Positions 34,206 through 42,748 of a stretch of DNA of 64,000 nucleotides are shown in pieces. The number at the start of each line of letters is the position of its first letter. Within the stretch, counting starts at the first letter, position 1. This DNA comes from JAEUIE01 sp047602475. GTDB taxonomy: Bacteria; Planctomycetota; Planctomycetia; Gemmatales; HRBIN36. The notes beneath the pieces were generated by a model that was not told where the DNA came from, did no database searches, and saw only the letters and a list, made by a program, of their open reading frames with translations. The DNA lies in the NCBI GenBank assembly GCA_047602475.1, contig JASGHE010000002.1, forward strand, positions 930,001 to 994,000, written 5' to 3'. The translations under genes were made by a program, and so were the position numbers.

Positions 34206-35483
34206 TCAACACAATATGGTTTGATCCCGATCAGGACCAACGGAAACGAGTGAGACGGGTAGGCCGACTGCTCCACTGATAGCATCGACATACCGCCGGG
34301 CAGCGGGGGGCAAGTCACTCAGCTTGCGAACCTTGCTGATATCTTCCTTCCAGCCGGGGATCGTCGTATAGATCGGCTGACAGCGGCCCAATACGCCGGC
34401 ATCGCTGGGGAAGTGATCCAGTCGGTGACCATCCACGTCGTAGGCGGTGCAGACTTTCACTTCGTCCAGTCCGCTGAGCACGTCGAGCAGCATGAGCGAG
34501 ATGGAATCAGCATCACTGAGGGCGGCTGTGTAGCGCACCGCAACGGCATCGAACCAGCCACAGCGGCGGGGGCGACCGGTGACAGTGCCATACTCCTTAC
34601 CGACCTTGCGAATCTGGTCGCCGATGGCGTCGGTGAGTTCGGTGGGGAAGGGGCCGCCGCCAACACGGGTGCTGTAGGCCTTAACGACGCCGATGACCTT
34701 AGTGAGACGCCGTGCCGGAACGCCGGCACTGCCGATGCCTGCCGCGGTGCTGGAGGAACTGGTCACATAGGGGAACGTGCCGTGATCGAGATCAAGCAGG
34801 CTTCCCTGGGCAGCTTCAAAGAGAATCGTGTCCTTGGTGGCCAGAGCATGGTGCAGCAGTTCGGTGGTATCGGTGATATGCCCGCGAAGATACTCACCGT
34901 AGCCGATGTACTCATCAGCCAGTTTGTTGGCATCGAATACAGTGCTGGAACCAAGAGCCTGAAGTATCTTATTTTTAACCGGCACGATTCGATTGAGCCG
35001 TTCCCGCAGCCAATCGGGCTGAAGCAGTTCACCGACACGAATCGCATAAGTTCGGCCAGCCTTGTCGGCATAGCATGGCCCAATGCCTCGGCCTGTGGTA
35101 CCAATCGGCTTGGCGGCCAGCCCTTCGTGGGCCGCTTCCTCAGCCATGTGGTACGGAAAGATAACGTGGGCCCGGTCGCTGACCTTGAGGTTCTGGCCAG
35201 TTACCGAGACGCCCGCTTTGCGAAGGTTGACCACTTCCTCGATGAACCGGGGCGGATAGACCACCACGCCGTTGGCAATGACCGCCGTTTTGTCGGGCCG
35301 CAACACCCCAGCGGGAAGCAGGGACAGTTTGAACACCTTGTCGCCATGTACAATGGTGTGGCCGGCGTTGGACCCGCCATTGTAACGAACTATGATCCGG
35401 TGCTTTTCGGCCAGGAGATCGACGATCTTCCCCTTGGCTTCATCGCCCCATTGCAAACCAACCACGCAAACGACAGATGACAT
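34206..35483 (-). CDS. purA: adenylosuccinate synthetase
   Basis: First committed step of AMP synthesis: IMP, aspartate and GTP to adenylosuccinate. 425 residues. Marks: VVGLQWGDEAKGKIVDLLAE (the P-loop carries Ala where most homologues have Gly in GDEGKGK), YNGGSNAGHTI, GTTGRGIGPCYADKAGR, LFEAAQGSLLDLDHGTFPYV and TTTGRPRRCGW-like VTGRPRRCGWFD. Single gene between two repeat clusters. Confidence 0.95.
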   Translation of the reverse strand: MSSVVCVVGLQWGDEAKGKIVDLLAEKHRIIVRYNGGSNAGHTIVHGDKVFKLSLLPAGVLRPDKTAVIANGVVVYPPRFIEEVVNLRKAGVSVTGQNLKVSDRAHVIFPYHMAEEAAHEGLAAKPIGTTGRGIGPCYADKAGRTYAIRVGELLQPDWLRERLNRIVPVKNKILQALGSSTVFDANKLADEYIGYGEYLRGHITDTTELLHHALATKDTILFEAAQGSLLDLDHGTFPYVTSSSSTAAGIGSAGVPARRLTKVIGVVKAYSTRVGGGPFPTELTDAIGDQIRKVGKEYGTVTGRPRRCGWFDAVAVRYTAALSDADSISLMLLDVLSGLDEVKVCTAYDVDGHRLDHFPSDAGVLGRCQPIYTTIPGWKEDISKVRKLSDLPPAARRYVDAISGAVGLPVSLVSVGPDRDQTILC

Positions 35484-35494
35484 CTAGAATCCTT

Positions 35495-35609
35495 AGTGCT
35501 CAGTTCTCAGTGCTTAGTGCTCAATCAAGGCCATGCCTTTTCAGCTGGCTACTTCTGACAACAGAATGGCCTTGGTGTGCTGAGCACTGAGAACTAAGCA
35601 CTGAGCACT
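35495..35609. repeat. AGTGCTCAGTTCTCAG inverted repeat
   Basis: Left arm AGTGCTCAGTTCTCAGTGCT and right arm AGCACTGAGAACTAAGCACT, with an inner complementary pair AAGGCCAT / ATGGCCTT. Lies directly upstream of purA. Sister copies at 61525-61585 and inside the kinase gene. Confidence 0.85.
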
Positions 35610-35801
35610 CTGTAGTGAGACTTGTACGTTCTATGCCGACTCAAACTGATCGCCTACCGTCTCTTCCGGCGGGGGATGGCTTGACCGGGGCAGTCTGGGC
35701 GGGTATGGTCGAACGTAGGGTGGGAAATGCCCTTGTCGATAGGGGTCGTTCGTAGGCCGACTGTAACGATTATGACGTGGCAGGCTACTGGAGATTGCAT
35801 C

Positions 35802-36560
35802 ATGAAGCGTATCGGGGCACTTTTGGCAATTTTGGCCTGCACCACCGTGGTCGCCATCGCTCAACAGCCACCTTCTTCCGGTCAGAACCCTCCGCCGGTC
35901 GGTGTGGGGTTCAATGAACGAGTCGTCGAAAAGCTCGCCAGCCCTGAAGATCGTGAAGCCAACATCTGGATGCTCGATTTCCACTTCAAGGATCCCCGCG
36001 CGATGCGAGTTGAGGTTCCAGGCAAAGGCACCAAGGTGGTCTGGTACCTGTGGTATCAGGTCTCGAACGCCACCGGCGAAGCCCGTAACTTCAATCCCCG
36101 ATTCGTCTGGCTCTGCCACGATGAGAACACCGTTCACCATGATCAGGTACTGCACACAGTACAAAAGGAAGTTATCAAAAAGGAAGATGAGAACAACATC
36201 CTCAACATCCAGAACTCGTACACAATCACCAAGAAGCCCATCGAGTTCAGCAAAGAGTTCGACAACAATGGCAACCGCATCGCCTTCCCTCTGCGGACCA
36301 CCGGCGTAGCCATGTGGGATGACATCAACCCCAAGTCGACCCAGTTCAGCATCCTGGTGTTTGGCCTCTCCAATGGCTTCACCAAAGTCGATGGTCCCGA
36401 TGGCAAGGAAATCGTCCGGGTGAAGACGCTGCAACTCAACTTCAAACGCATCGGCGACGACGACAACCTGAAGGCAGATCAGGTCAAGTTCATCAACTAC
36501 AAGTGGATCTACGCCACCACGCCGGAACCGCTGGATATGAATCCACCAAAGGGTAAGTAG
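35802..36560 (+). CDS. secreted protein of unknown function
   Basis: 252 residues from the ATG at 35802, which gives a signal peptide (MKRIGALLAILACTTVVAIA). The mature protein begins QQPPSSGQNPPPVG (low-complexity), then a beta-rich domain with EANIWMLDFHFKDPRAMRVE, KVVWYLWYQVSNATGEARNF and VAMWDDINPKSTQFSILVFG. I associate this pattern with planctomycete hypothetical proteins but know no function. Monocistronic with its own terminator. Confidence 0.78.
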   Translation: MKRIGALLAILACTTVVAIAQQPPSSGQNPPPVGVGFNERVVEKLASPEDREANIWMLDFHFKDPRAMRVEVPGKGTKVVWYLWYQVSNATGEARNFNPRFVWLCHDENTVHHDQVLHTVQKEVIKKEDENNILNIQNSYTITKKPIEFSKEFDNNGNRIAFPLRTTGVAMWDDINPKSTQFSILVFGLSNGFTKVDGPDGKEIVRVKTLQLNFKRIGDDDNLKADQVKFINYKWIYATTPEPLDMNPPKGK

Positions 36561-36631
36561 TCAATCATCTATTGTTGTCAGGGACAGCAATACTCAACGG
36601 TTGTTGATCCTGTAAAGATCACCTGCAATAG

Positions 36632-36655
36632 CCCAGGTCTTCAGGCCTGGGTTTT
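36632..36655 (+). terminator. rho-independent terminator
   Basis: CCCAGGTCTTCAGGCCTGGG followed by TTTT; ends the 252-residue secreted protein gene. Confidence 0.75.
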
Positions 36656-36686
36656 GTGTTGGAGTGGCCCCTTGATCCCGAAGGGA

Positions 36687-36969
36687 CTACCTAGAAGCAA
36701 GGGCTTCAATCGCAATCGCTTCCCACTCCTGCTGCAACGTCCCCTGGAACACCGTCCGCCTCGCCTGGCTGTACCAGTATCGAGCATTACCAATGTCCCC
36801 CTCCTTGCGATGCAGGTAGGCATGCATCAAAGATCCAAGTTCAGAATCGTCATCCTGCGCAGTTATGTGCCGCCTCCCAATCGCCCTGAGCATCGTGCCA
36901 GAGGGCTTGGACGACGAGGGAAAGATGCGTCGGAGCGATTGGCAATACTCGTAGTTCTGTTGCACTCAT
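36687..36969 (-). CDS. small conserved protein, frameshifted
   Basis: The ATG at 36969 reads MSATELRVLPIAPTHL, then QALWHDAQGDWEAAHN. After one extra base near 36875 the sequence continues in the neighbouring frame as AQDDDSELGSLMHAYLHRKE, GDIGNARYWYSQARR and so on to the stop. WHDA(Q/K)GDWxxAH...HAYLHRKEGDxGNAxYWYxxA is a pattern I recognise from short uncharacterised proteins of many bacteria. Restored length is about 93 residues. No function known. Confidence 0.75.
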
Positions 36970-37002
36970 TTGGCCACCATTTCAGATTTCTTGTCCCGTG
37001 AC

Positions 37003-37338
37003 TTAAACCAGTTCATTCAACTCATCCAATGGCTCGGTACGGTCGAAGTGATGTAAGAGAAGGTAGTCGTCCCAGCCGTGGTTACCCTGACAACAAACAA
37101 TAGCTGCATTGGCAAAGCCCGCATCTATGCTTAGTTCATTGGAAATGGCTTCCCAAATTTGTCTTGGGTGTGCGGCTTCCATGATCAGATTGATGTATCG
37201 TGCCTCTTCTTGGCCTTCGGTGACATGCAAAGATGTAGTATAGCTATTCGATAATTCTCTGATGCCAGCAACAACGGTCTCCACATCCATGAAGGGAGAC
37301 CGTTCAGGTTGTATCTGAATAGACACCAACTTGCTCAT
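37003..37338 (-). CDS. small hypothetical protein
   Basis: 111 residues from the ATG at 37338, five bases after the stop of the oxidoreductase gene, so probably cotranscribed. Cytosolic, acidic C-terminus; mixed alpha/beta with VETVVAGIRELSNSY and IVCCQGNHGWDDYLLLHHFD. Not recognised. Confidence 0.6.
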   Translation of the reverse strand: MSKLVSIQIQPERSPFMDVETVVAGIRELSNSYTTSLHVTEGQEEARYINLIMEAAHPRQIWEAISNELSIDAGFANAAIVCCQGNHGWDDYLLLHHFDRTEPLDELNELV

Positions 37339-37343
37339 TGGAA

Positions 37344-38487
37344 TTACACCCGCTCCACCGTCGTCCACTTCCCGCTCTTCGCGGAATCGAGCACCGCATC
37401 GCACACAAACTGCGTCCGCAATGCATCCCGGAAGTCGGGCTGAGCCGGCTTACCCTTGGCCAGGCCTTCGCAGAAGTCAGCCACCTGATGAACGAACGAA
37501 TGTTCGTAACCAATCTGCAACCCGGGCACCCACCAGTTGCCGATGTAGGGGTGGTCGCCATCGCTGACGTGGACGTTGTGCCAGCCCCTGGTCTTGCTTT
37601 CATCCCGGTGATCGAAGTATTGCAAGCGATGCAGGTCATGCAGATCCCAGGCGATGCTGGCATGCTCGCCGTTGATCTCGAAGGTGTAGAGAGCCTTGTG
37701 GCCACGAGCATAACGGGTCGATTCAAAGGTCGCCAGCGAGCGATTCTCGAACCGGCAGAGGAAAGCACAGGCATCGTCGATACCCACCTTTTCCTTCTTG
37801 CCGGTGAGGTTGTGCTGCCGTTCTTTGACGAACGTCTCGGTCATGGCGTGACAGTATCGATATCGCCATTGAGCCAAAGGGCGGTATCAATGCAATGGGC
37901 GAGCAGATCGCCCGTCACACCACTGCCCGCTGCACCGACATCAAGCCGCCATAGGCCATTACCACCCTGGGCAGTTCAGGACTGATCGTCCAGTCCTGCA
38001 GGAACTTGGCCCGGTAATGGAAGATGCGGCCCAGTTTGCCCTCATCGATGAGCTGCTTGGCCAACGTCACCGCTGGCACACGGCGGTAGTTGTACCAGAC
38101 CATGTTGGGCACGCCGGCCTTCTCGATGGCTGCCACCATCTCGCGCCCTTCAGGGCCGTTCATCGAAAGGGGCTTCTCGCACAGGATCATCTTGCCGTTG
38201 GCTGCAGCAGCGAGGGCAATCTCTTTGTGGGTGTTGTTCGGGGTACAGATGTCGATGGCATCAATGTCTTTCCGTTCGACGAGCTTCCGCCAATCGGTCT
38301 CGATGCTGGCATAGCCCCACTTCTCGGCAAAGGCCTTGATCGCTGCTTCGTTCCGAGCACAGGCAGCTTGCAAGACAGGCTTCCGTTCGAGGTCAAAGAA
38401 GTTCGCCACCTTGCGGTAAGCATTCGAGTGAGCCCGGCCCATGAAGCCATAACCGATCATGCCGATGCGAAGGGGTTGTCCAGCCAT
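37344..38487 (-). CDS. Gfo/Idh/MocA-family oxidoreductase, frameshifted
   Basis: NAD(P)-dependent sugar-type dehydrogenase. The start at 38487 reads MAGQPLRIGMIGYGFMGRAH (GxGxxG Rossmann motif); further marks are IDICTPNNTHKEIALAAA and ILCEKPLSMN with the active-site EKP lysine. Two one-base gaps split the gene. After SPELP (about 37970) the frame changes and reads QGGNGLWRLDVGAAGSGVTG and DTALWLNGDIDTVT. After about 37845 it changes again to AMTETFVKERQHNLTGKKEK and on to the stop. Restored length is near 381 residues. The substrate cannot be told from sequence. Both shifts fall within well-conserved runs, favouring sequencing error. Confidence 0.85.
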
Positions 38488-38687
38488 TGTCTGAGAACCT
38501 CGGTGCAGAGGGGAAAGATGCGGATTTATGCCAGATTCCAAACCATGTTGCGGTCGATGTCAACGATGTTGTCAGCAAATCTGACCGAAAGCAGGTAGAA
38601 TGATGTTATTCATAGATGGCGAGGTAACCATACCCTCCATCGAATGCATCCAAATGATGTCGCCGCTCAGTTTCATTGAGGTGTTTC

Positions 38688-39193
38688 ATGTTTTCTCTCA
38701 TGCTCACTCTGCTGCTAACCAGTCAACCTGCCGAGTTCAACATCCCTACTCCCGAGTTTGGCAAGGCGACCGATTGGCTGAACAGCAAGCCCCTCAAAAT
38801 GGCTGACCTCAAAGGCAAAGTAGTCATCGTTCACTTCTTCGCCTTCAACTGCATCAACTGCCGGCGCAACTATCCCTGGTACAAGGAAGTGCAGACCAAG
38901 TACCAGGCCGCTGATGTCGTTATGATTGGAATCCACACTCCGGAGTTACAGGGAGAGTATGATGTCGCTGCCCTCAAAAAGAAACTGGCAGACGCCGGAC
39001 TGACCCATCCAAGACCTGGTCGATAACGACTATGCCAACTGGAAACTTTACGACAACCGCATCTGGCCCTGCATCTACCTCATCGACAAGAAAGGCAACG
39101 CCCGCTTCCGCTGGGATGGCGAACTCGAATGGCAGGCGCAGGCGGCGGCAAGATCATGCACGAGAAGATCAAGCTTTTGATGGAGAGAAGTAG
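38688..39193 (+). CDS. thioredoxin-fold (TlpA/redoxin-like) protein, frameshifted
   Basis: Secreted disulfide or peroxiredoxin-like protein: a short signal (MFSLMLTLLLT), then KVVIVHFFAFNCINCRRNYP with a CxxC redox motif and YKEVQTKYQAADVVMIGIHT. The frame breaks near 39008 and resumes as DLVDNDYANWKLYDNRIWPC and IYLIDKKGNARFRWDGELEW, then breaks again near 39137 before AGGGKIMHEKIKLLME. The native stop is probably the TAG at 39191. The ATG at 38688 has TTGAGG seven bases upstream. Likely periplasmic. Confidence 0.78.
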
Positions 39194-39226
39194 TGCAACG
39201 CTTGTCTCATACCTGCCTCCAGAATC

Positions 39227-39356
39227 TGTGCCACACTCCGGCTGTACTCAGACGGGGTGTGGTTGCGAGGTGCTGTAAGCAATTCACTTAGTCATCGAAA
39301 CGGCAACTTGTGCCTGGTAACCACACTTCGACGGAGTACCGTCGAAGTGTGGCACA
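39227..39356. repeat. GTACTC-centred nested palindrome, copy E (TGTGCCAC type)
   Basis: Outer ends TGTGCCACACTCCGG and CGAAGTGTGGCACA. Left hairpin with centre GTACTC. The right hairpin, CCACACTTCGACGGAGTACC followed by GTCGAAGTGTGG, is a perfect palindrome with centre GGAGTACC. Sister of 34107-34197. Confidence 0.85.
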
Positions 39357-39366
39357 ATCGTAAGTC

Positions 39367-40197
39367 CTATCTCTTCATCTCCACGATGACATATCTACAC
39401 AACAAGCCAATTGAGGGCCAGCGGCCTAATAACGACCTGTCCCAACGATCCAGCGTTTTCAACAACGGAAACCTCCGCCATGCCCTTCGGATCATGCCCA
39501 GCAGTTGCACATGTTCGGTGATAGCATCGGGAAACACGCTCTTTACCACTTCTAAATCGGTTTGCTGTAATGGCACCTCATCCGGCGTCCGTTCCTTCCC
39601 CGGATAGGGCAGTCGTCGACGGGCCCAACGCAATAGCGGATTCCCACCCCATGGCTCGCAGAAAACCGCGACCCCATCAGGTCGAAGAATACGCCGAATT
39701 TCCTGCGCAGCCTGTGCGATATTCAAATGATGCAAAATAGCCACGCCCCAGATGGCGTCCATACTCGCATCGGCGAACGGCAGCCGGGCACCATCAGCGA
39801 GTAGACCCAGGATATTAACGTCGTTAGCCTTGGCTCTCGCCACCGCTTCATGCACGTAACCCGCTGACAAATCAAAGGCAACGACCTGGGCACCCATCTG
39901 GGCCAAACAGGTAGCAGCCATCCCGTGACCGCAGCCGAAGTCGAGTACCCGTTTACCAGAGATCGGCCCCAGCCTGGCTATTGCTGGTCGCACCCACGGT
40001 TCATGATCGAGATACTCCTCCGGGGCAAAACGCAACCGGGCTGGGTCATGTTCCCAGCCCTGGCGGCGTTCGGCAGCCTGCGCATCATGAAACGCCTGCT
40101 CGTGTTGGAGCCGATTACTCGCTGGTTCTCCCCCTTCACAAGGGGGAGTTAGAGGGGGTCGGACTACGAGACGATCTTCCAAGCCCACCCCTCCCAA
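39367..40197 (-). CDS. class I SAM-dependent methyltransferase
   Basis: Core reads KRVLDFGCGHGMAATCLAQM (SAM loop), VVAFDLSAGYV, LLADGARLPFADASMDAIWG and ILHHLNIAQAAQEIRRILRP, a clear Methyltransf_11-type fold. The substrate is unknown. There is no ATG upstream of the domain: the open frame runs back through a GGGGGAG-type repeat (translated as PLTPPCEGGE) to a TTG at 40197. The real start is therefore uncertain and may be a GTG or TTG inside or just after the repeat; residues from SNRLQHEQAFHDAQAAERRQ look genuine. Its 5' end has probably been altered by the repeat. Confidence 0.8.
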   Translation of the reverse strand: MGGVGLEDRLVVRPPLTPPCEGGEPASNRLQHEQAFHDAQAAERRQGWEHDPARLRFAPEEYLDHEPWVRPAIARLGPISGKRVLDFGCGHGMAATCLAQMGAQVVAFDLSAGYVHEAVARAKANDVNILGLLADGARLPFADASMDAIWGVAILHHLNIAQAAQEIRRILRPDGVAVFCEPWGGNPLLRWARRRLPYPGKERTPDEVPLQQTDLEVVKSVFPDAITEHVQLLGMIRRAWRRFPLLKTLDRWDRSLLGRWPSIGLLCRYVIVEMKR

Positions 40198-40214
40198 CCT
40201 CCCCTTGGCAAGGG
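40127..40214. repeat. CTCCCCCTT...AAGGGGGAG hairpin pair
   Basis: Two hairpins, CTCCCCCTTCACAAGGGGGA and CTCCCCTTGGCAAGGGGGAG, in inverted order with CCACCCCTCCCAACCT between them. It overlaps the 5' end of the methyltransferase frame. Related copies lie at 56911-56945 and 57079-57103. Confidence 0.8.
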
Positions 40215-40226
40215 GGAGGAGCCACG

Positions 40227-40820
40227 TTACTTCAATTCCTTGAAGACGATGTTCTTGAAATAGACATCCATCGCCGCTCCGCCATGAATCTGGAAAGCGA
40301 TGATACCTTTGTCCGGCATCTTGGCGAACTCGCCATCGAGCATCGTGGTTCCGTTGATCTTAATGACGACATGCTTGCCCTGACAGAGGATGTAGTAGTC
40401 GTTGAACTCGTTGACCTTCACCACTTTCTTGACGAGTGCAGCGTCGGAAGCCTTCATCATGCCGCCAAACCGTTCACCATACAGACTGCCCCAGTAGACA
40501 GCGCCCATGTCGCATTGCGGGCCGCCGACCACAAACTTATCCTTGTCTTCGAGCTTGGAACGAATCTGCACGCCACTGTTACCTGCTGCACTCAACTTTA
40601 CTTGCATCGTCATTTCAAAATCAGTGTACTCTTTGTCGCTGCACAGGAAGGTGTTGAAGTTGATGCCCTTGGGCTGCGTGGTGCCATGAATCATACCGTC
40701 CTGAACGGACCAGTGCTTTTCCAATCCCTTCCAGCCGGCGAGATCTTTAGTGTTGAAGAAGTCCTGTGCCTGAACACAGGCACAACAGAGCAACACGCTC
40801 AACAAGCTCAACATCCGCAT
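40227..40820 (-). CDS. DUF1080 (3-keto-disaccharide hydrolase-like) secreted protein
   Basis: 197 residues with a signal peptide (MRMLSLLSVLLCCACVQAQ). The concanavalin-like DUF1080 core is clear: FFNTKDLAGWKGLEKHWSVQ, GMIHGTT, TFLCSDKEYTDFEMTMQVKL, NSGVQIRSKL, and the closing YFKNIVFKELK. The family is very abundant in planctomycetes; members bind or hydrolyse sugars. Single gene. Confidence 0.9.
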   Translation of the reverse strand: MRMLSLLSVLLCCACVQAQDFFNTKDLAGWKGLEKHWSVQDGMIHGTTQPKGINFNTFLCSDKEYTDFEMTMQVKLSAAGNSGVQIRSKLEDKDKFVVGGPQCDMGAVYWGSLYGERFGGMMKASDAALVKKVVKVNEFNDYYILCQGKHVVIKINGTTMLDGEFAKMPDKGIIAFQIHGGAAMDVYFKNIVFKELK

Positions 40821-40875
40821 GGTCGATTCTCCTTGGTTGTCATTGGTCTATGTCAATCCGTCGCCTTGATCTACT

Positions 40876-40907
40876 AGCTCCTAGCTACCAACTCCTAACT
40901 CCTAGAA
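40876..40907. repeat. CTAGCTCCTAGCTACC word cluster
   Basis: Short tandem of CTAGCTCC, CTAACTCC type words similar to the GGAGCCAGGAG family but AT-shifted. Immediately upstream of the APH-like gene. Confidence 0.45.
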
Positions 40908-40914
40908 TATCAGC

Positions 40915-41931
40915 ATGTGGCACCATTCTAACGCACAACCCGGCAAGGGAACAGCAGCGAATCCGCAGATCGCCCAAGTCGCTGTTCCTCATGACGTGCT
41001 CGCTGCGTTCGGCTGGCTTTCGCCTGCCACCGACATCCAAGCTGCTACGCCGGGCTTTTCCGGTGCCCTCGTTTGGAAAATCACTTGTCAGGAACAATCG
41101 TTCGCCCTGAAACGCTGGCCTGTAGGGCAGCCGGTTTACTTCGATCTACACGCCATTCATCGGTTGATGCTGCAGGCTCGCTGCGCAGGCTTAACAGTTG
41201 TTCCCCTGGTGAAGCAAATGATCGAGGGTGGCAGCGTACTCATCCACCAGGGCTTTCAATGGGATGCCTGTAGCTGGCAACCGGGGCAACCCGACCACCA
41301 GCCAGATGATTCTCGACTCGAAGCGGCGATGACTTCGTTATCCAGGCTCCACGCCCTATGGCGAACAGCCCATGATCGAAGACACGGGGTATGCACGGCT
41401 GTCACGCTTCAGTATCGACGATTAAGTCAATGGACATCCGACGAATGGGATCTGCTTAAAAAGAAGTGTCCTTCCACGGGGATACTCCGTGAAGCTGTGT
41501 GCCTCCTTAAAAAACATCGTGAACACGCTCTCGCCCGGTTGGCCCCCTGGCTGACCCGCCACGTCTTGCTGCAGCCATGCTTGGGCGATGTCTGGGCAGA
41601 CCACGTCCTGTACGTCGATGATGACTGTACCGGTCTCATTGACTATGGGGGCGTTCGCTATGATCACCCAGCCCAAGACCTGGCCAGGCTCATTGGTTCC
41701 TATACTCAGGGCCATGCCACACGAAGGCAATTCGCTCTATCTCGATACTCCACTCTGTCTGAAGAAATGGAACAATTGTCAATCGTCCTGGATGAAACCG
41801 GCGTCTTGATCGGTCTTAGTAATTGGCTGCGATGGCTCGTGTTGGAGGAACGTCTATTTCCTGATCTGGCGGCACGAGCCATGAACCGCTTGGAACAATT
41901 GATAAGCCGATTATCAACCTCTGCAAGTTAA
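40915..41931 (+). CDS. phosphotransferase-family (APH-like kinase) protein
   Basis: 338 residues. The kinase-like fold is suggested by FSGALVWKITCQEQSFALKRWP (phosphate-loop lysine), LSRLHALWR, then LLQPCLGDVWADHVLYVDDD and TGLIDYGGVRYDHPAQDLARL. The last correspond to the catalytic HGDxxxxN and DFG-like IDF motifs of aminoglycoside/choline kinase-type enzymes. The catalytic loop is non-standard: CLGDVWADH has no HGD histidine and has His in place of Asn. Activity is therefore uncertain. The substrate is unknown. Confidence 0.75.
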   Translation: MWHHSNAQPGKGTAANPQIAQVAVPHDVLAAFGWLSPATDIQAATPGFSGALVWKITCQEQSFALKRWPVGQPVYFDLHAIHRLMLQARCAGLTVVPLVKQMIEGGSVLIHQGFQWDACSWQPGQPDHQPDDSRLEAAMTSLSRLHALWRTAHDRRHGVCTAVTLQYRRLSQWTSDEWDLLKKKCPSTGILREAVCLLKKHREHALARLAPWLTRHVLLQPCLGDVWADHVLYVDDDCTGLIDYGGVRYDHPAQDLARLIGSYTQGHATRRQFALSRYSTLSEEMEQLSIVLDETGVLIGLSNWLRWLVLEERLFPDLAARAMNRLEQLISRLSTSAS

Positions 41932-42039
41932 CTTAATGATTAAAATCTTCGCCTGAAGTTTGAATTGTACTCACCTGCTCAATATCACTCAAACGATATA
42001 GTTATGTAGCCGCATGAATCCTGAGACATGAGCTAAGTA

Positions 42040-42414
42040 ATGAAGAAACGGAGCAGACGAATCAGGAAGGACAGCCCGATCGCGGAAAGCATCATTCATA
42101 CCTGGGTGGGCGAAGCGCAGTTTAATCGAGGTTTGAAATATGTCGAACAGGGGTTGGTGCACCACATGCACCGGCGGGGGTACGATCTTTCCGCCGTTTG
42201 CCTGGGTCGTACTGATGCGACACAGAGTTATCAAATCCGTGCCACGGTAGTCGAAGGAAAGATCGAAGCAGTGGTCTGTTCCTGTTCGATCGGCAAATAT
42301 GGCGTCTGCCCGCACATAGCAGCCGTCCTGATTACCTATTCTCGAACACCAGCGCTTTTCAAAGTAGTGAGTCTTCTCAATTGGCTAAAAGGGCTGCTCG
42401 GTCTCAACAAGTAA
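42040..42414 (+). CDS. stand-alone SWIM zinc-finger protein
   Basis: 124 residues, basic N-terminus. The zinc motif VVCSCSIGKYGVCPHIAAVL fits CxC...CxH of SWIM domains, which bind DNA or protein. SWIM usually sits at the front of SNF2-type helicases. Here it stands alone with a short hydrophobic/basic C-terminal helix (FKVVSLLNWLKGLLGLNK). An upstream segment, NRGLKYVEQGLVHHMHRRGY, matches the usual pre-SWIM region of these proteins. No helicase gene is nearby. Confidence 0.85.
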   Translation: MKKRSRRIRKDSPIAESIIHTWVGEAQFNRGLKYVEQGLVHHMHRRGYDLSAVCLGRTDATQSYQIRATVVEGKIEAVVCSCSIGKYGVCPHIAAVLITYSRTPALFKVVSLLNWLKGLLGLNK

Positions 42415-42541
42415 ATGCCGCCCGTACATCGCAACTTCTACTCTTCTTCACGATTCTTCCATATTTGGGATGACAACCTGAAGTTCCTCGTTACAATCTG
42501 TGGCAAGGGAGTTCCTCTCAACAGTCGCAGGGAGTTCGGCC

Positions 42542-42748
42542 ATGTCAATCGTCATGGAACGGGAAGTGACTATCTCCAACGATGGTCGTATCGAACTACA
42601 AGCCCTCGAATCTTTGGCAGGAGCCAAAGCACACATCGTGGTCATGCTCGGTGATCCTTCACCAGATCGACCTCAAATGGCTGAACAACTCGACAGCTAC
42701 AGTGATTCTTCGCTCTATCCCGCTTACTCCATGAGCGTACCTCAGTAA
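42542..42748 (+). CDS. small protein translationally coupled to trpA
   Basis: 68 residues from the ATG at 42542. MEREVTISNDGRIELQALES, then AGAKAHIVVML, has the look of a small beta-strand domain like AbrB or DUF104 proteins that set antitoxin or regulator folds; this is a weak resemblance. The stop overlaps the trpA start (TAATG). A role in trpA expression is possible only through translational coupling. Confidence 0.55.
   Translation: MSIVMEREVTISNDGRIELQALESLAGAKAHIVVMLGDPSPDRPQMAEQLDSYSDSSLYPAYSMSVPQ

Noticed and set aside
34413..35480. 355-residue plus-strand frame opposite purA
   Set aside because: Antisense to PurA; no domain features.
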